A stretch of 64,000 nt of DNA, taken from NCBI GenBank assembly GCA_038142525.1, contig JAYQKE010000015.1, positions 310,001 through 374,000 on the forward strand, given 5' to 3'. The position numbers were made by a program, and so were the translations under genes. Each line of letters opens with the position of its first letter. Within the stretch, counting starts at the first letter, position 1. The notes under the pieces were generated by a model. That model did not search any database. It was not told the DNA's origin and saw only the letters and a program-made list of their open reading frames with translations. Positions 41,180-51,295 of this stretch are shown here, in pieces. Source of the DNA: CAJQHK01 sp038142525 (GTDB lineage: Bacteria > Pseudomonadota > Alphaproteobacteria > Rickettsiales > UBA1997).

Positions 41180-41801
41180 ATGCTACTAAATATCGAACAT
41201 TGTATTTTTTTTTTTAATATCCTATCTTATTTGTTCAATTCCATTTGGTTTAGCTATTTGAAAAATAGTTGGAAATATTGACATCAGAAAAAAAGGTTCT
41301 GGCAATATTGGAGCTACTAATGTTGCAAGATTAATCGGTAAAAAATGGGGAGCCTTAACATTTATTTTAGATGGAATGAAGGGTGGTATAATGGTTATTA
41401 TCGCCAAAAAATTCGACCCCTCCTATTATCATGAACATTTTTTAGCTTTTGTGGTATTATTTTGCATTTTAGGTCACATATTTCCCATTTATCTAAAATT
41501 TAAAGGTGGCAAAGGGGTTGCAACTACTATGATTTGTTTATTATTTTTTAATAAATTAATTGGCCTATCAGCCTTATTTCTCTGGGTTATAACTTTTATT
41601 TTTACCAAAACTTCTTCAACTGCATCTTTATTATCAATATTTTTTGCCACAGCTATAGCAATGCAATATACTGGCAAAATATCATCAATCTTAATGGTAA
41701 CTATCTGTATCTTGATATTTTTGCGTCATAAGGACAACATCATCAATTTGATCAATGGAACTGAAAAAAAATTCGATAAAAAAAATGCCAAAAAGAGATA
41801 A
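41180..41801 (+). CDS. plsY: Glycerol-3-phosphate acyltransferase PlsY, frameshift and in-frame TGA
   Basis: Inner-membrane enzyme using acyl-phosphate to make lysophosphatidate. Motifs: SIPFGLAI, DIRKKGSGNIGATNVARLIG (motif 1), LKFKGGKGVATT (motif 2). An 11-base T-run (41205-41215) is one base long relative to an open frame, so MLLNIEHCIFFLISYLICSIP results if corrected. An in-frame TGA at 41259-41261 sits between LAI and KIVGNIDIRKK with no shift. Ends TAA 41801, overlapping pyrF by 17 bases. Confidence 0.88.
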
Positions 41802-42489
41802 TTTAATAGTTGCGCTAGATTTTCCTGATTATAATTCTGCCAAAATATTAGTCGAACAATTAGGCGACAGAGTTACTTTTTATAAAATTGGCCTAGAACT
41901 ATTAATGAGTGGTAATTATTTTGATCTAATTGAATTTTTGGCCAAGAAAAATAAAAAAATGTTTATCGATTTAAAATTCTTTGATATTGGTCAAACAGTT
42001 GTTAAAGCAATTGAAAATCTTAATAATTACCCCAATATTATCTATACCACAATTCATTCAACCAATAGAGAATCTATGGAAAGAATTGCAGAGAGTAAGG
42101 GTAATATAAAAATATTAGCAGTTACAATTTTAACTAGCTTTAATCAAAATGATCTATCTGATATGAATCTTGATCCAACAATTTCATTAGAAGATATTGT
42201 AATTAAAAGAGCAAAATTAGCAAAAGAATCCAACATTGATGGCGTAATATGTTCAGCCTTTGAAAATAAAAGAATAAGATCTGAAATAGGACAGGATTTT
42301 ATAATTGCTAATCCTGGCATAAGATTAGAAAAATTACAACAGGATGACCAAAAAAGAATTGTTGATGTTAAGACGGCAATTGCCGACGGGGCTAATCATA
42401 TAGTAGTTGGCAGACCGATTAATAGGGCTATTGAACCTAGAAAAATGGCTGAAGAGTTTTTAAAAGAAATTCCCAATGCTACCACATAA
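41785..42489 (+). CDS. pyrF: Orotidine 5'-phosphate decarboxylase
   Basis: Last step of UMP synthesis. Start MPKRDNLIVALDFPDY (ATG 41785) preferred over an upstream extension in plsY. The catalytic Asp-Lys-x-x-Asp-x region is FIDLKFFDIGQTV. DGVICSAFE, FIIANPGIRLE and ANHIVVGRPI are the phosphate-binding parts. 234 residues, intact. Its end overlaps bamA by 14 bases. Confidence 0.94.
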   Translation: MPKRDNLIVALDFPDYNSAKILVEQLGDRVTFYKIGLELLMSGNYFDLIEFLAKKNKKMFIDLKFFDIGQTVVKAIENLNNYPNIIYTTIHSTNRESMERIAESKGNIKILAVTILTSFNQNDLSDMNLDPTISLEDIVIKRAKLAKESNIDGVICSAFENKRIRSEIGQDFIIANPGIRLEKLQQDDQKRIVDVKTAIADGANHIVVGRPINRAIEPRKMAEEFLKEIPNATT

Positions 42490-44776
42490 GAAGGAGACGG
42501 CAAAACATTATCATTCCCATATATATAGATTAATAAAAATTATTGCCATTATATTATTATTTAGCAGTAATTCCTTTGCTAAAATTATCATTTCTGGCAA
42601 TCAAAGAACTGACAATGAAGCTATCCTTTCAATCATTGCCGATACAAATCTTGAATCAGGACAAATAACAAATATAAATAAAGCCTTAAAAAAATTGCAT
42701 GAAAGCGACCTATTTCTAGATATTGATATCTATAAAGAGAAGAAAGATATTTTTATCAAACTAACTGAAAATCCTATAATTCTTGATATTAAATTTAAAA
42801 ATAACAAAAAAATTGATGATGAAATATTAGAGTCAGAAATGTCATTACAAAAAGGCTCCTTCTATAGTAAAGATAAGTTAAAGTCAGATATTAAAAGAAT
42901 TAACGATATATATATTAAAAGTGGTAGATTCCTTGCCAAAATTAATCCTAAAATTATTCAAAAAGAAGATAATAGAATTGAATTAATTTTTAATATTTCT
43001 GAAGGCAAGAAAGCAAAAATTGCTAAAATCAATATGATTGGTAACCAAAATTATTCTGATCAAGATATATTAGATGAAATTACCACCAAACAATCAAAAT
43101 GGTATAAAATTTTTGGCACTAATGATAATTATGATTCTGATAGAATAGAATTTGATAAAGAAATGTTGCGCAGATTTTATAATAATAGAGGCTATGCCGA
43201 TTTTGAAGTAATCTCGGCCATTGCCCAAATTTCTACCAGTAAAGACAAATTTTTTATCTCATTTTTACTCTCTGAAGGTATTAAATATAATTTTGGCAAA
43301 ACTAGAGTAATTAATAATATCAGAAATTTCAGTACTACTCTTCTAGAAGAACAAATTGATATTAAAGAAGGTAAATTATATAGAGCAAAAGAGGTTGATA
43401 AAGTCGTTGATAAGATGGTTAAAATCATGTCAGATAATGGCTATGCTTTTGGATATGTCAATCCAATCTTAGAAAGAGATAAGGTCAATAATATAATTGA
43501 TATTAAATTTGTTGTTAATGAAACTCCAAAAATCTATATAAATTCCATTAATATTTCTGGCAATAATAGAACTAAAGATGAAGTATTAAGACGAGAACTC
43601 CGCGTAACAGAAGGTGATGCTTATAATTTAACAAAAATAAATCGCTCAAAACAAAGATTGATGAATCTTGGATTTTTTGAAAATGTCAATTTTGAAACCA
43701 GAAGGATAGGTTCTGATAAAATTGATCTAAATATTGAGGTTACAGAAAAGAAAACAGGAGAATTGAATTTTGGTATTGGCTATTCTACCGTTGATAAATT
43801 AAATGGTAATATTGGCATTAAAGAAAATAATCTATTTGGCACGGGTCAGGAACTTGGTATCAGTTCCAGAATCTCATCATATACCACAAGTAACGAAATT
43901 GAATATGCCAAACCTTGGCTTTTTGACCGAGAAATTAAGGGTGGAGTTAGTCTATTTAATAACGAGGTAGAGGGCTTTAATACTGTATCTTACGACCAGA
44001 GCACAAAGGGTATTAATCTTAGAGCAACTTATCCCGTTTTAGAATATATTAATCATCAAATTTTTTACTCATATCAAGATAATAAAATTAGCGATGCAAA
44101 TAGCACCTCTCTTGTTATTAATGAGTTAATTGGACAATATTCAACCTCTTCCATTGGTCATTCAATATCTTTAGATAAAAGAGATAATAGAATCAAACCA
44201 ACTAGCGGCTATTATCTTAATTTTTCACAAAATAGAGCTGGAATTGGCGGAGATATTAAATATTTAAAAAACGAATTAACGGCCGGATATTATATCCCAA
44301 TTGTCAATGAAAATTGGATATTAAAATTTCTTGGTAAATATGGTCATATTGACGGTATAAGGCAAGATGTTAGAATTAATGACAATTTTTTTCTTGGGGG
44401 TTTTAATTTTAGAGGCTTTGAATATGCTGGAATTGGTCCGAGGGTTAAAAATGATAATGGATCCTTTGGTGACTCAGTTGGTGGAAAATTATATTATATG
44501 GGAACGGCAGAATTTAAATTTCCAACTGGATTGCCAAAAGAAATTGGCATTGATACATCCTTATTTTTAGATTCTGGAACATTAAAAATGACCGATAAAT
44601 CTATTAAAGATAGTGCCAATATTATTGATACAGGATCCATTAGATCCAGCTACGGCTTGAGTCTTTCTTGGTCATCACCTCTTGGGCCAATTAGATTAGA
44701 TTTTGCTAAAATTTTAAAACAGGAGGAATTTGATAAAACAGAAGGATTTAGATTTAGTTTTGGTAATTATTTTTAA
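42476..44776 (+). CDS. bamA: Outer membrane protein assembly factor BamA
   Basis: Omp85 insertase of the BAM complex. The signal peptide (KIIAIILLFSSNSFAK, residues 19-34) precedes five POTRA repeats (about residues 35-420; for example ISGNQRTDNEAIL, INMIGNQNYSDQDILDEI, INISGNNRTKDEVLRREL) and a 16-strand barrel. The lid-loop motif NFRGFEYAGIGPR and the C-terminal aromatic FSFGNYF are present. 766 residues, intact. Overlaps pyrF. Confidence 0.96.
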   Translation: MLPHKKETAKHYHSHIYRLIKIIAIILLFSSNSFAKIIISGNQRTDNEAILSIIADTNLESGQITNINKALKKLHESDLFLDIDIYKEKKDIFIKLTENPIILDIKFKNNKKIDDEILESEMSLQKGSFYSKDKLKSDIKRINDIYIKSGRFLAKINPKIIQKEDNRIELIFNISEGKKAKIAKINMIGNQNYSDQDILDEITTKQSKWYKIFGTNDNYDSDRIEFDKEMLRRFYNNRGYADFEVISAIAQISTSKDKFFISFLLSEGIKYNFGKTRVINNIRNFSTTLLEEQIDIKEGKLYRAKEVDKVVDKMVKIMSDNGYAFGYVNPILERDKVNNIIDIKFVVNETPKIYINSINISGNNRTKDEVLRRELRVTEGDAYNLTKINRSKQRLMNLGFFENVNFETRRIGSDKIDLNIEVTEKKTGELNFGIGYSTVDKLNGNIGIKENNLFGTGQELGISSRISSYTTSNEIEYAKPWLFDREIKGGVSLFNNEVEGFNTVSYDQSTKGINLRATYPVLEYINHQIFYSYQDNKISDANSTSLVINELIGQYSTSSIGHSISLDKRDNRIKPTSGYYLNFSQNRAGIGGDIKYLKNELTAGYYIPIVNENWILKFLGKYGHIDGIRQDVRINDNFFLGGFNFRGFEYAGIGPRVKNDNGSFGDSVGGKLYYMGTAEFKFPTGLPKEIGIDTSLFLDSGTLKMTDKSIKDSANIIDTGSIRSSYGLSLSWSSPLGPIRLDFAKILKQEEFDKTEGFRFSFGNYF

Positions 44777-44792
44777 TTAATATTTTATAACT

Positions 44793-45125
44793 ATGACTGA
44801 TTGCTTATATATGGACGAAACTGACTTTGAAGTTTTTGCCGAAAAGATTCTCTTAAAAATTGCTGATTTTATTGAAGATAATGATAAAGATTCAATTTTT
44901 GAAGTTGATTATCTTGATGGAATTTTAGAAATTAAAATTTTTGATCGGGGACAAAAATATGTTATTAATAAACATCGTGCTAGTCAAAAAATTTGGTTTT
45001 CTTCTCCTAATAGCGGCGCTAAATATTTTGTGTATAATACGAATTCTAAAAATTGGCTTGATGATAATGATGAATTATGGCAATATCTTTTTACTGAATT
45101 AAAAGAATTCTATGATTTTTCTTAA
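44793..45125 (+). CDS. cyaY: Frataxin homolog CyaY
   Basis: 110 residues. Acidic first helix (DETDFEVFAEKILLKIADFIEDN) and the sheet signature QKIWFSSPNSGAKYF. Regulates iron-sulfur cluster assembly on IscS. Common in Rickettsiales and other proteobacteria. Follows bamA by 16 bp. Confidence 0.93.
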   Translation: MTDCLYMDETDFEVFAEKILLKIADFIEDNDKDSIFEVDYLDGILEIKIFDRGQKYVINKHRASQKIWFSSPNSGAKYFVYNTNSKNWLDDNDELWQYLFTELKEFYDFS

Positions 45126-45260
45126 TTTTTTGATTTTGGTAGGACAGAGAAGTGTTCCTCAAAAATTCAGACCACTAATTTTAGGAAGCATTTCTGATGA
45201 CAATAAGAGAAAAAATTATATTTTAAAATTAAATTTCTACGCCAAATTTAAAGAAATTGA
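45126..45260 (+). other. Possible truncated coding remnant between cyaY and the IS cluster
   Basis: An open frame overlapping the cyaY end continues as GQRSVPQKFRPLILGSISDD and KLNFYAKFKEID up to the IS3-type end at 45261, then reads into IS sequence. It looks protein-like but matches no family I can name. It may be the start of a gene cut by the IS. Confidence 0.25.
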
Positions 45261-45383
45261 TGTGGCTACCTTTTTCCGGACACCCAATTTAAGCAGATGC
45301 TGAATATTTTTTCAAGTATCTGTTTCTTTTTTCGAATTCAACTGGTGCTAGGTAATTATTAGCAGAATGAATTCTTAAATTTT
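45261..45383 (-). mobile_element. End fragment of IS3-type element
   Basis: 123 bases matching the right end of the 61957-63216 element in inverse orientation (TGTGGCTACCTTTTTCCGGAC, then GCTGAATATTTTTTCAAG). It includes the last codons of its transposase and is cut by the IS5-A end at 45384. Confidence 0.85.
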
Positions 45384-46737
45384 AGGAACCTCTGATTTTC
45401 CTATTTAATTTTGTCTATTTTTTCATTTTTCAGAAAAAATTTTTATAATTTGGATAAAGATTGCTAATTTTGTTAAAAATTAACAATCTTTATCCAAATT
45501 TAGGCATTATTTGTGGTAATTTCTCTAGTTTCTTGTCTAATTTTACCATTTTTGGCTAAATTAGACACATTTATCCCTTGTTACGCTGTATTTGGTAGTA
45601 TTTTTCTAACCATATAGAGATTAGCAAGGGATGATAGCATTTGTAATTGATTAGTATTCTTTTGTAAACCATTATATCTAACCTTTCTATAGCCCCAAAG
45701 ATGCTTTATAATTTGAAATGGATGTTCAACTTTAGCTCGAACTGATGAAAATTGTTTATTCCTCTTTTTTTGCTTATTTGAAAGTTTTTTGTTAGATTTA
45801 GCTCTATTGGTTATACCATAAAATATATTGTGATTCCTACAAAATCTTTTTATTGCCTTATCATCATAGGCCTTGTCACCAAATAAAGAAGTTTCATCAC
45901 CATGTAATAACTCCTCTGTTTTAGTAGAATCATGATCTTTAGCTGTCGTCGTGACAATAGAATGAATAATTGGCTTACCCTTAGTTTGCACACCAATATG
46001 AGACTTCATGCCAAAATAATAATTCTTCCCTTTCTTGGTAGAAGACATCTCTTGGTCCCTTTTCCTCTTCTTGTTTTTTGTGCTAGTTGGAGCAGATATT
46101 AATGTCGCATCAGTTATCGTACCCTCCTTCAACAAAAGATCATTCTCTTCAAGATATGAATTTACCTCGTTAAATATAATCGACGATAAATTATGCTTTT
46201 CCAATAAATGACGGAATCTCAATATCACAGTCTCATCCGGAACATTATCAATACCAATATCAATATTTAAGAATTTTTGAAAACTTATTCTATCATATAT
46301 AGCATCCTTCATAGCTGGATCACTAAGACCAAACCACTGCTGTAACAAATGAATCTTAAATATTAATAATAAATCTGTCACCTTCCTGCCACCGTAATCA
46401 CTAGTACCATTAGGATAAAAAGGCTCTATCTTATCAATCAATCTTTGCCATGGAATAATATCCGTCATTTGATTAAGAAACTTCTCCGCTCTTAATTTTC
46501 TACCAGAAATTGCTAATGAAAAAAATGATTGCTGGGTTGCCATAATTATATATTTTATTTGAATTTAATATATCAATAATAAGCAAAAAAGCTAGATAAA
46601 TCAAGCTTTTCTGGCTATTTTTATCAAATAAATTCAAACAAAATTTTATAAAATAACTTTGCTAAACTTTGGCAAAAATAACAAAATTAAACAGTTTCAA
46701 ATCTATAAATTAGATAATTGGTTTTTCAGAGGTTCCT
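45384..46737 (-). mobile_element. IS5-type element, copy A
   Basis: About 1.35 kb with inverted ends AGGAACCTCTGA (left) and TCAGAGGTTCCT (right), identical in design to copy B (48873-50223). The right flank AAAAAATGACAG continues the IS-Y fragment, the left flank is IS3 remnant, so the two flanks are not from one original site. Confidence 0.9.
45581..46543 (-). CDS. IS5-family transposase (copy A)
   Basis: 320 residues with a DDE_Tnp_1 fold. N-terminal DUF772-type region (GRKVTDLLLIFKIHLLQQWFGLSDPAMKDAIYDR), first Asp in GTITDATLISAPTS, second Asp in SLFGDKAYDD, and the C-terminal R-x-x-x-E region VRAKVEHPFQIIKHLWGYRKVRY. Intact. Differs from copy B by a Lys/Glu change and one extra Glu codon. 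Confidence 0.92.
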   Translation of the reverse strand: MATQQSFFSLAISGRKLRAEKFLNQMTDIIPWQRLIDKIEPFYPNGTSDYGGRKVTDLLLIFKIHLLQQWFGLSDPAMKDAIYDRISFQKFLNIDIGIDNVPDETVILRFRHLLEKHNLSSIIFNEVNSYLEENDLLLKEGTITDATLISAPTSTKNKKRKRDQEMSSTKKGKNYYFGMKSHIGVQTKGKPIIHSIVTTTAKDHDSTKTEELLHGDETSLFGDKAYDDKAIKRFCRNHNIFYGITNRAKSNKKLSNKQKKRNKQFSSVRAKVEHPFQIIKHLWGYRKVRYNGLQKNTNQLQMLSSLANLYMVRKILPNTA

Positions 46738-47817
46738 AAAAAATGACAGTAAATTGTTAAAGTTAGATAAATTAATAAATTGGGAGAGGTTGAGATCTTA
46801 TTTGGTCAAGATTCACAAAAAAGACTTTAATGAAAATAGCGACAGAGGTAGAAAATCTTATGATAAAATATCTATGTTAAAGCTTGTTCTACTTGGTCAA
46901 TGGAATAGTTTAAGCGATGAAGAATTAGAATATGCTGTAAAGGTAAGGCTTGATTTTATATCATTTTGTGGCTTTGATATTAGTGATAAGGTGCCAGATC
47001 ATTCAACTATCTGTAGATTCAGAAATAAATTAATTGAAAGAGATTTGTTAGATAAATTATTATCTGAGATTAATAATCAATTATCAGAGAATAATCTCAA
47101 AGTTAAAAAAGCTAATCTTGCAGTAATAGATGCTACATTGATTGAGTCTAATTCTAGACCAAATAGGACAAAGACAATAGAAGATAATATTACTAAAGAC
47201 AGGAATGAAGATCAAATTTTAATAATAAAATAGGAAACTTAACTATTGAGCAATCAGAATCGGCAGATCCAGATGCCACTTGGCTAAAGAAGGGAAATAA
47301 ATATCATTTTGGATTTAAATCATTTGCCACAACAGATGAAGAAGGATTTATCAATAAAACCAAAACAATTCCAGCCAATCAATCTGAGATTAATCAAATG
47401 GAGGATATGGTAACGGATTGTGATAAATTTTCTGGAGATAAGGGTTATGATTCTAAAGGAAATAGAGATATCTTACGAAAAAAAGGCATAAAAACCAGAT
47501 TGATGTATAAAAAGCCAAAAGGAAAACCCATGACCAAATGGCAAAAAAGATTTAATAAAGCTGTATCAAAAAGAAGATTTATTGTTGAACAATCTTTTGG
47601 AACTCTAAAAAGAAGATTTAAATTCAATAAAGCTTCTTATTTTACAACAAAAAAAGTAAATGCTCAATTTACTCTAAAAGCTATTTGTTTAAATCTACTC
47701 AAAGCAGTTAATAAAATAAGCATTGGTGCCACCAAAACAACTGGAATTAGGATAATTGTGTCCAAAATCCACAAAACAACAAAGAATACCACAAAAACAC
47801 CGAAATAACCAATATTT
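46738..47817 (+). pseudogene. IS-Y (second IS5-type) transposase fragment
   Basis: Nearly the whole coding region of the element that is complete at 51121-54134, without its first residues (cut by IS5-A) and its end (cut by IS1 copy 2). Reads NDSKLLKLDKLINWERLRSYL to EDQI, then a frameshift near 47222 and DMVTDCDKFSGDKGYDSKGN to the end. A two-base difference near 47716 gives a C-terminus unlike the full copy. Confidence 0.88.
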
Positions 47818-48587
47818 GGCATTGTTAATTTACAATAGATTTTGCTAGCAATTAACATCATTGAGCATAAAATAAGCATTTTAACTCAATAAATCAAACT
47901 ATGAAATGTTTAAAATGCTCCAGTTCTAACGTTTGCAAAAATGGTAAAATGTACGGAATGCAAATGCGCTATAAGTGTAAAGATTGCAATTATAATTATA
48001 CAAAAGGCAGAAATTCTAAAGATAGATCAATAAAAAGATTTGCCCTGGAGTTGTACCTAGAGGGTCTAGGATTTAGATCTATAGGAAGAATTCTCAAGGT
48101 TAGTCATGTAAGTATCTTTAACTGGATCAAGCAATATGGTCAAAATCTTGATTTATTGCAAAATAGCCATGAAATATGCGTAACTGAGATAGATGAAATG
48201 CACAGCTATATTGGTTCAAAAAAAACTCTGTCTGGATCTGGATTGCTGTTGATAGATATGCAAAAGAATTCATCAACTTCGTTGTTGGCGACAGATCTAC
48301 AAGAACTGGAAAAGAACTTTGGGAAGGAGTAAAAGACAGAGCTAAAGGCATTATAGCAACGGATTATTGGAAACCGTATGAGAAATTTGTTCCTAAGGAT
48401 AAGCATATTCAATCCAAGGCACATACTTATACTATCGAGGGCTATAATAGCTTGTTCAGACACTTCTTGGCTAGAATGAGAAGAAAGAGCAAATGCTACT
48501 CTAAATCAATAAAGATGCTTGAATATTCAGTAAAATTATTGATTTTAAAGAGAAATGGCTTATTATCTATTTTGGATTAACAATGCC
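47818..48587 (+). mobile_element. IS1-like insertion sequence, copy 2
   Basis: 770 bp, GGCATTGTTAAT ends, three bases longer than the other copies (ATGCAAATGCGC versus ATGCAACGC). Left flank is IS-Y, right flank AATTATTTATCTG is the IS1634-like transposase gene. The matching other half of that target lies next to copy 3, which indicates recombination between the two copies. Confidence 0.92.
47901..48580 (+). CDS. IS1-family transposase (copy 2)
   Basis: Same two-frame arrangement as copy 1: zinc-ribbon/HTH frame ending FGKE, with the DDE half in the -1 frame entered at the A8C run, ending TAA 48578-48580. One extra residue (GMQMRYKCK for GMQRYKCK). Confidence 0.85.
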
Positions 48588-48872
48588 AATTATTTATCTG
48601 AAAAAATAGATGATAAGCAAGATATTGATAACGAGAAAATAGCTAAGGTCATAAATCAAAAGGGCCTCTATTTTTTGTAATAATATCTTCAAAGAAGCAG
48701 GAAACAGAAAATATCCTAATTATACTACACCAGACAAAAGGTTGAGAGAATGTTCAAATTCTTTCTCAAAGAGATTTCGAAGTCAGATCTAGAAAAACCT
48801 GCTACCACTGAATTAAGAGTGCATAGCGAGGAAACTCTAGAAAGAGGACATTTATTTTTATATCTAATTTTT
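48588..48872 (+). pseudogene. IS1634-like transposase fragment (central part)
   Basis: Matches codons from SEKIDDKQDIDN onward of the transposase at 52551-54036, with several indels, up to the IS5-B insertion. The continuation is at 50224-50437. Confidence 0.85.
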
Positions 48873-50223
48873 AGGAACCTCTGAAAAACCAATTATCTAA
48901 TTTATAGATTTGAAACTGTTTAATTTTGTTATTTTTGCCAAAGTTTAGCAAAGTTATTTTATAAAATTTTGTTTGAATTTATTTGATAAAAATAGCCAGA
49001 AAAGCTTGATTTATCTAGCTTTTTTGCTTATTATTGATATATTAAATTCAAATAAAATATATAATTATGGCAACCCAGCAATCATTTTTTTCATTAGCAA
49101 TTTCTGGTAGAAAATTAAGAGCGGAGAAGTTTCTTAATCAAATGACGGATATTATTCCATGGCAAAGATTGATTGATAAGATAGAGCCTTTTTATCCTAA
49201 TGGTACTAGTGATTACGGTGGCAGGAAGGTGACAGATTTATTATTAATATTTAAGATTCATTTGTTACAGCAGTGGTTTGGTCTTAGTGATCCAGCTATG
49301 GAGGATGCTATATATGATAGAATAAGTTTTCAAAAATTCTTAAATATTGATATTGGTATTGATAATGTTCCGGATGAGACTGTGATATTGAGATTCCGTC
49401 ATTTATTGGAAAAGCATAATTTATCGTCGATTATATTTAACGAGGTAAATTCATATCTTGAAGAGAATGATCTTTTGTTGAAGGAGGGTACGATAACTGA
49501 TGCGACATTAATATCTGCTCCAACTAGCACAAAAAACAAGAAGAGGAAAAGGGACCAAGAGATGTCTTCTACCAAGAAAGGGAAGAATTATTATTTTGGC
49601 ATGAAGTCTCATATTGGTGTGCAAACTAAGGGTAAGCCAATTATTCATTCTATTGTCACGACGACAGCTAAAGATCATGATTCTACTAAAACAGAGTTAT
49701 TACATGGTGATGAAACTTCTTTATTTGGTGACAAGGCCTATGATGATAAGGCAATAAAAAGATTTTGTAGGAATCACAATATATTTTATGGTATAACCAA
49801 TAGAGCTAAATCTAACAAAAAACTTTCAAATAAGCAAAAAAAGAGGAATAAACAATTTTCATCAGTTCGAGCTAAAGTTGAACATCCATTTCAAATTATA
49901 AAGCATCTTTGGGGCTATAGAAAGGTTAGATATAATGGTTTACAAAAGAATACTAATCAATTACAAATGCTATCATCCCTTGCTAATCTCTATATGGTTA
50001 GAAAAATACTACCAAATACAGCGTAACAAGGGATAAATGTGTCTAATTTAGCCAAAAATGGTAAAATTAGACAAGAAACTAGAGAAATTACCACAAATAA
50101 TGCCTAAATTTGGATAAAGATTGTTAATTTTTAACAAAATTAGCAATCTTTATCCAAATTATAAAAATTTTTTCTGAAAAATGAAAAAATAGACAAAATT
50201 AAATAGGAAAATCAGAGGTTCCT
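48873..50223 (+). mobile_element. IS5-type element, copy B
   Basis: About 1.35 kb, ends AGGAACCTCTGAAAAACC and its inverse. Inserted in the IS1634-like gene: the sequence before (ATTTTT) and after (TTATTATCTTAC) reconstitutes the uninterrupted target seen at 53830-53850, with a TA-rich duplication of two to four bases. Confidence 0.9.
49067..50026 (+). CDS. IS5-family transposase (copy B)
   Basis: 319 residues, DDE_Tnp_1. Same motifs as copy A (GTITDATLIS, LFGDKAYDD, VRAKVEHPFQ). Intact, 5' leader of about 190 bp within the element. Confidence 0.92.
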   Translation: MATQQSFFSLAISGRKLRAEKFLNQMTDIIPWQRLIDKIEPFYPNGTSDYGGRKVTDLLLIFKIHLLQQWFGLSDPAMEDAIYDRISFQKFLNIDIGIDNVPDETVILRFRHLLEKHNLSSIIFNEVNSYLEENDLLLKEGTITDATLISAPTSTKNKKRKRDQEMSSTKKGKNYYFGMKSHIGVQTKGKPIIHSIVTTTAKDHDSTKTELLHGDETSLFGDKAYDDKAIKRFCRNHNIFYGITNRAKSNKKLSNKQKKRNKQFSSVRAKVEHPFQIIKHLWGYRKVRYNGLQKNTNQLQMLSSLANLYMVRKILPNTA

Positions 50224-50437
50224 TTATTATCTTACTTTTTTATGAAAATTCATCAGAAATTAAACAAAGAATTTACTGTGGATCAAGCATTTATTATACT
50301 TTCGGCACAAAAGGCAAAAATATATGAAAAGCAGATATTTGTACAAGAGGCTACAAAAAGCAAAAACAAATTTTTGAGCTTTTTGGTTATGATATTCCTG
50401 AGGAGATGGCTCGTGGGTAAAGATATGGGAATTTAAG
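50224..50437 (+). pseudogene. IS1634-like element, 3' end fragment
   Basis: Encodes FMKIHQKLNKEFTVDQAF as in the complete copy, and ends with the terminal repeat TCGTGGGTAAAGATATGGGA. It abuts cysG at 50438 and so marks the insertion that removed the cysG 3' part. Confidence 0.85.
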
Positions 50438-51120
50438 TTTAAGATATTTTTCTATTAGTTGATTTATTTCTGTTTGAGAATATTTATGAAAATCCTTTCT
50501 TTTGCCAATATGAATTTTAAGGGCATCTTTTCTGGCGAAATCTAAAACCCCATCAGAAACCAAACGATCATAAAGAACAATATCCGCCTTAGATAATAAT
50601 TTAACTGCTTTTAAAGTTAATAATTCTGGATCTCCAGCACCAGCGCCAATAAGGTAAAGTGCAGATTCTGCCTTATTATTTTTATTAAATAATTTTTGAT
50701 CAAATAAATCTTGTGCCTTGATAAAATTACCATTCAAAACCTCTTGCGCTATATTTCCTTCAAAAACCTCTTGCCAAAATAATCTACGAGACTGAATATT
50801 TGTTAATTTATTTTTAACTTTTTGACGATTTTTTCTTATAAAATCATTTAGATCATGGATATTTTCTGGTAGGATTTTTTCTATTTTCTGTTTAATAATT
50901 CTAGTTAAAACTGGTGATAAGCCACCACTGCCAATAGTAATATTAAGATCATCCCGTTTAACAATTGATCCAAAAATAAAATCAGAAATATCAGCATTAT
51001 CAACAATATTAACTATTTTTTGTAAATTTCTGGCATCTTGAGAAATTTGCTTATTCAAGTTGTTATTATTGGTTGTAGCAATAATAAGATCAAAATTAGA
51101 TAAATATTTTTTATCATATT
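50438..51120 (-). pseudogene. cysG: Siroheme synthase CysG, middle part (3' end lost)
   Basis: Continues the fragment at 54135-54329. Reads KKYLSNFDLIIATTNN (end of the NAD-binding Sirohm domain), then the dimerisation domain, then the start of the uroporphyrinogen-III methyltransferase domain (LYLIGAGAGDPELLTLKAVKLLSKADIVLYDRLVSD, then HIGKRKDFHKYSQTEIN). It is cut by an IS1634-like end after IEKYLKL, so most of the SAM-dependent methyltransferase domain is missing. Intact CysG makes siroheme for sulfite and nitrite reductases. Confidence 0.9.
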
Positions 51121-51295
51121 AAGACCTTTGCATAAATCATTGATTTTTCTCTAATTTTCCTTCAGAATATTTTTTTGAAGGAAATTTTTGAAAAAAACTG
51201 TATTTTTTGATATTTTTGACAATTTATTGGCAAAAATATTGGTTATTTCGGTGTTTTTGTGGTATTCTTTGTTGTTTTGTGGATTTTGGACACAA

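Noticed and set aside
1014..41261. A general UGA=Trp genetic code
   Set aside because: Nearly all Trp codons are TGG, and TGA serves as terminal stop in coupled overlaps (GTGA at murG/nadD, ATGA at exoD/tsaD). Only three in-frame TGAs were found, so this stays an open observation rather than a code change.
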